DNA of 64,000 nucleotides. Source: Emydura subglobosa (taxonomy: Eukaryota; Chordata; Testudines; Chelidae). Positions 61,101 to 64,000 of the stretch are shown here, one piece after another. The stretch's first letter is position 1, and every line of letters begins with the position of its first letter. The notes under the pieces are model-generated. The model had not been told where the DNA came from. It made no database searches and saw nothing but the letters and a program-made list of their open reading frames with translations. The DNA lies in contig ML679962.1 in assembly GCA_007922225.1 (NCBI GenBank), positions 37,525,863 through 37,589,862 on the forward strand, read 5' to 3'. A program made the translations under genes and the position numbers.

Positions 61101-63854
61101 TGACTTCCTGGAGTCAGCCATTTCCCTGCTCGTCTACTACCTTCCGGCTCAGATATTAGCTTGTCATCATCCCTGTTAAGGTCTCCGTTTGCTAATGCCA
61201 GTCAGCCCCTTTCTTTCGTATTAGGTGCTTCCTAGTCTATCTCCATTAACCTTTGAGTAAAACAACAACCTCTTTCCAAATTGGTTGGTGACCATATTCA
61301 CCCCCGCCCCTCCGATGTTTGTACCCTAATTCATGACCTCCTTGTCGATCTCCTCCTTGACCCTGCTCTGGTATTTGCAGTAATGATTATTTATTAGCAC
61401 AGCTCAGCTAGGCTCTTATGCTGTAATCAAAAGCCCATCACATAGTTAACAAATGTCTTCTGTGCAGACACGCCATCGACTTTAGCCAGGCTGGGTGTGT
61501 GCTGAAAAAAACAAGCACAAAAGCCGGCCAGTATCTCAAACGCATAAATATGGAGGAATCACATCTCCCCAGCAAATAGGAGTCTTTGCTGGCAGTGACT
61601 CAGCCCCCGTCCTCTCAGCATCGTTCTTTCTGAATGTGAGTGTTTTATCTGAGAACCTTTCACCTGTGCAGTTCTCTGATCCCACTGAATAATGTTGGTA
61701 TCATGATTGAATAGCTGCTGAACACAGCCACTCTTGGCCAAATCCTGCAATTATGTTTCATACCGTGCTCTCACTCAGTGAAGATGTATTAAACCCACGA
61801 CGGACATTCCCTAGCATTCCTGCGTAATCTGTACTGTCAATGTCTTATTAGTTCTGTAATACGATGTGTCTGCTATTTCAGAAGAATAGTGATAGAAACC
61901 TGTACATTCTAAACGTCTCAGGAAAGTAAATGTAAGTGCAGCTATTTTCAAGATTCCCCCAGATGCTTAAATGGCAAAGCAAAAGATCTGCAGAACACGC
62001 CATTCTTTAAACTGGGAAAATTGTAGTAAAATAGCTTCTCATAACCCGAGAACCCATACATACTTAATCAGCTGTCAGTCCCAAAGACTTTTTCCCCTAC
62101 AGCTGTGCCATTTATCAAGCTAATGAGCTCTTAATAAGTAATGGATCACTGTGGATGGCAAATCTTCCAGTATCTGACTTGGGCACAACAGATTCCAGAC
62201 TGGAAGTAACCAACTTGGACCAAATTAACACCACGACTAACATATTCTTAGTCAATCCTTTTCAGAATCTGGTCTTCTGTATCTTTCTTAAGTGGCTTAA
62301 CATTAATATATACTGTGCGTGTGCGCGCGCACACCTTGTGTATGTAGTATATGCTAGGCATTGCATTGTTTCATTTTATGATTAACTAACCAAAATAGTT
62401 GTTTATTAGATTACATGTAAATGAACTGCTAAAATTATTATATTGCAATTTAATATTTTTCTTCTACTAAGAAACGAAAATGTGGGGGGTGGAGAGAATA
62501 TTGGGGAGAAAACTTTCCACCTACATTCATTAGAATTAAAAAAAATCTGCTCTGACCTGAGAGTGTTACTGGACCTTTTTGAATTCACTTTCGGTGAGTA
62601 TTTGCATCTTTGGGCTCTGCTGCCCCAAACACTCATACAATCGAATGGCAACCTAAATATTTACCAAAAGTGACTTCAGAATTCTGTGTGTGCTTGTAAA
62701 ATGGAGTTGTTTAGGTACACAAGACAGTCAGAGAACAGAAATACACCACAGCACAAAATAAAAACATTTGCAGTTCACTCTGTGTGGATCTTCTGACTAC
62801 CAAGAAATATTTGACAAAATTCGTTGTTAGAAACTGTAGAACTTTTGCAAATAGACAACTTACACACAATAAAAACAGAGGAATCTGCCAAATAATTTCT
62901 TGTTGGTGCAAGTTATTTTTCTCATCTCCTAAAAATACCACAGCCGCTAACCTGCAGAGACTTTACCTTGAACGGTAGCATTATGATCATTTTGTCATTC
63001 GTATTTTTACATTAATGGAAATTATTCAGTTAGCAGCTGGCTGGAAGAATGTGCCTCCTGCAGACGCAGAGTGGAGTCTGGATTTTTAACAGTTTGGGCA
63101 AGATTTTGCGTTAAGATGCAGTTCGATTCGGGGTGTTGCATTGCTATTACTCATTGATTGAGAACTTTATTATTTTCTTTATTTACATGTCGTGGGAAGA
63201 TGCAGCTCGTGCCCTGAACAATTTACAAACTAACTTGCAACTGATCTTCATGTGTCTCTGGGAGTTCCTGAGTGGTGCAGCCTTACCTGCCTTAAAGAGG
63301 ATGCGATGTGCACTGCCCCTTGCTAGCAGCTTGCTAGACTGTCAAAGGGCTCATGACCTTCGAAGCGACACAAAAGCTACAGCTGTTACCAGCTCCTGTT
63401 TGGGGTGAGGGTTTTGGAGCAAGCCAGGTTCCCCGGGAAGCACACGTGTAGCAGGTGGCCAATATTTGGTCCTTTATTAGTTTCACAGTCTTGTGTACAG
63501 AAGAGATCTCACTTTGTCACAAAAACTGATTTCTGCTGTTCCTTTTTATTTATTTTTTTTACTGTCACTTTATTCCTTGCCAAAACTGCACTGCTTCTCC
63601 CCAGCTCAGTACTTCAGCCATGAGATACTAGGCCTGCCTTTGTGGCTGTTTATTGCCTCAGATGTTTTTCCTTTATTGCACACTTCAGAGGCAATTAAAG
63701 AAAAATGAAGGATATAATACACAACTGTGGCGCACAGCTGTAGAAATCTGGTTGATAAAGAAAACTGAGAGCCATCTAATTTAGTCCCATGTGGCATTCT
63801 GATTTAAAAAAAAAAAAGAAAAAGCACTAAAGAAAAATCAATGTGACCCATGTT
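58121..63854. other. Intergenic, nothing recognised
   Basis: No gene or clear repeat. Small simple tracts include C runs around 60750-60766, a GTGCGCGCGCACA tract near 62320-62332 and an A run near 63806-63817. A TGATGTCAATGGAATTG piece near 60255 resembles the CTTCAATGG-type repeat seen elsewhere. Confidence 0.4.
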
Positions 63855-64000
63855 AATTGGATTAAAAACCGGTTAACTAATAGATTGCAAAAAGTGTCTG
63901 AAAATGGGAAATCATTATCCAATAGTGGTGCTTCCAGTGTATAGGGGTGTCCAGAGGGATCTGTTCTTGATCCAGTGTGGGTTAATATCTTTACTGATGA
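63855..64000 (+). mobile_element. CR1 LINE RT fragment running off the window
   Basis: TTAATTGGATTAAAAACCGG, then AATCATTATCCAATAGTGGT, CAGAGGGATCTGTTCTTGAT and AATATCTTTACTGATGA follow the order of the CR1 RT region just before the catalytic motif. Frames are broken. The rest of the element would lie beyond 64000. Confidence 0.75.

Noticed and set aside
1..64000. CRISPR arrays, operons, bacterial or phage genes
   Set aside because: No regularly spaced direct repeats or dense co-directional reading frames; the sequence is vertebrate-like.

Overview
This window looks like a vertebrate nuclear genome, most likely a turtle or close sauropsid relative. It has long introns, GT-AG splicing, dense CR1-type LINEs (some with the ATTCTATG-type tail), DIRS-like tyrosine-recombinase retrotransposon relics, a MIR-type SINE and solo LTRs. 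The turtle assignment comes from recognising repeat families from memory, not from a search.

Only one protein-coding gene is well supported: the 3' part of KLHL13 on the + strand. Three exons (6708-7503, 12426-12539, 16993-17480) splice in frame to give 465 residues: the BACK domain, six kelch repeats and the natural C-terminus. The BTB domain that binds cullin-3 must lie upstream of the window. A 3' UTR follows, with a candidate poly(A) signal at 18565-18570.

Layout. 1-6.7 kb: KLHL13 intron with a decayed DIRS element. 6.7-18.6 kb: KLHL13 exons, with introns holding two CR1 fragments and a Tigger-like MITE. 18.6-31.6 kb: intergenic, with two non-autonomous DIRS derivatives (22.5-24.0 and 26.7-29.4 kb), foldback elements and a MIR. 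31.6-34.1 kb: a minus-strand CR1 endonuclease fragment and a plus-strand CR1 with an open RT segment. 37.8-38.5 kb: minus-strand solo LTR. 38.6-40.2 kb: CpG-rich block without a convincing exon. 42.4-43.8 kb: nested CR1/DIRS/CR1/foldback cluster. 46.5 and 48.8 kb: further CR1 pieces. 54.4-55.0 kb: plus-strand solo LTR with a perfect 5-bp target duplication and three interferon-element-like repeats. 63.9-64.0 kb: CR1 running off the end.

I found no operon, CRISPR array, RNA gene or new multi-gene system. The best leads are the in-frame gag-to-recombinase junction in a DIRS derivative, the DIRS element with long inverted terminal repeats, the two solo LTRs, and a perfect 24-bp hairpin just upstream of the last KLHL13 exon.
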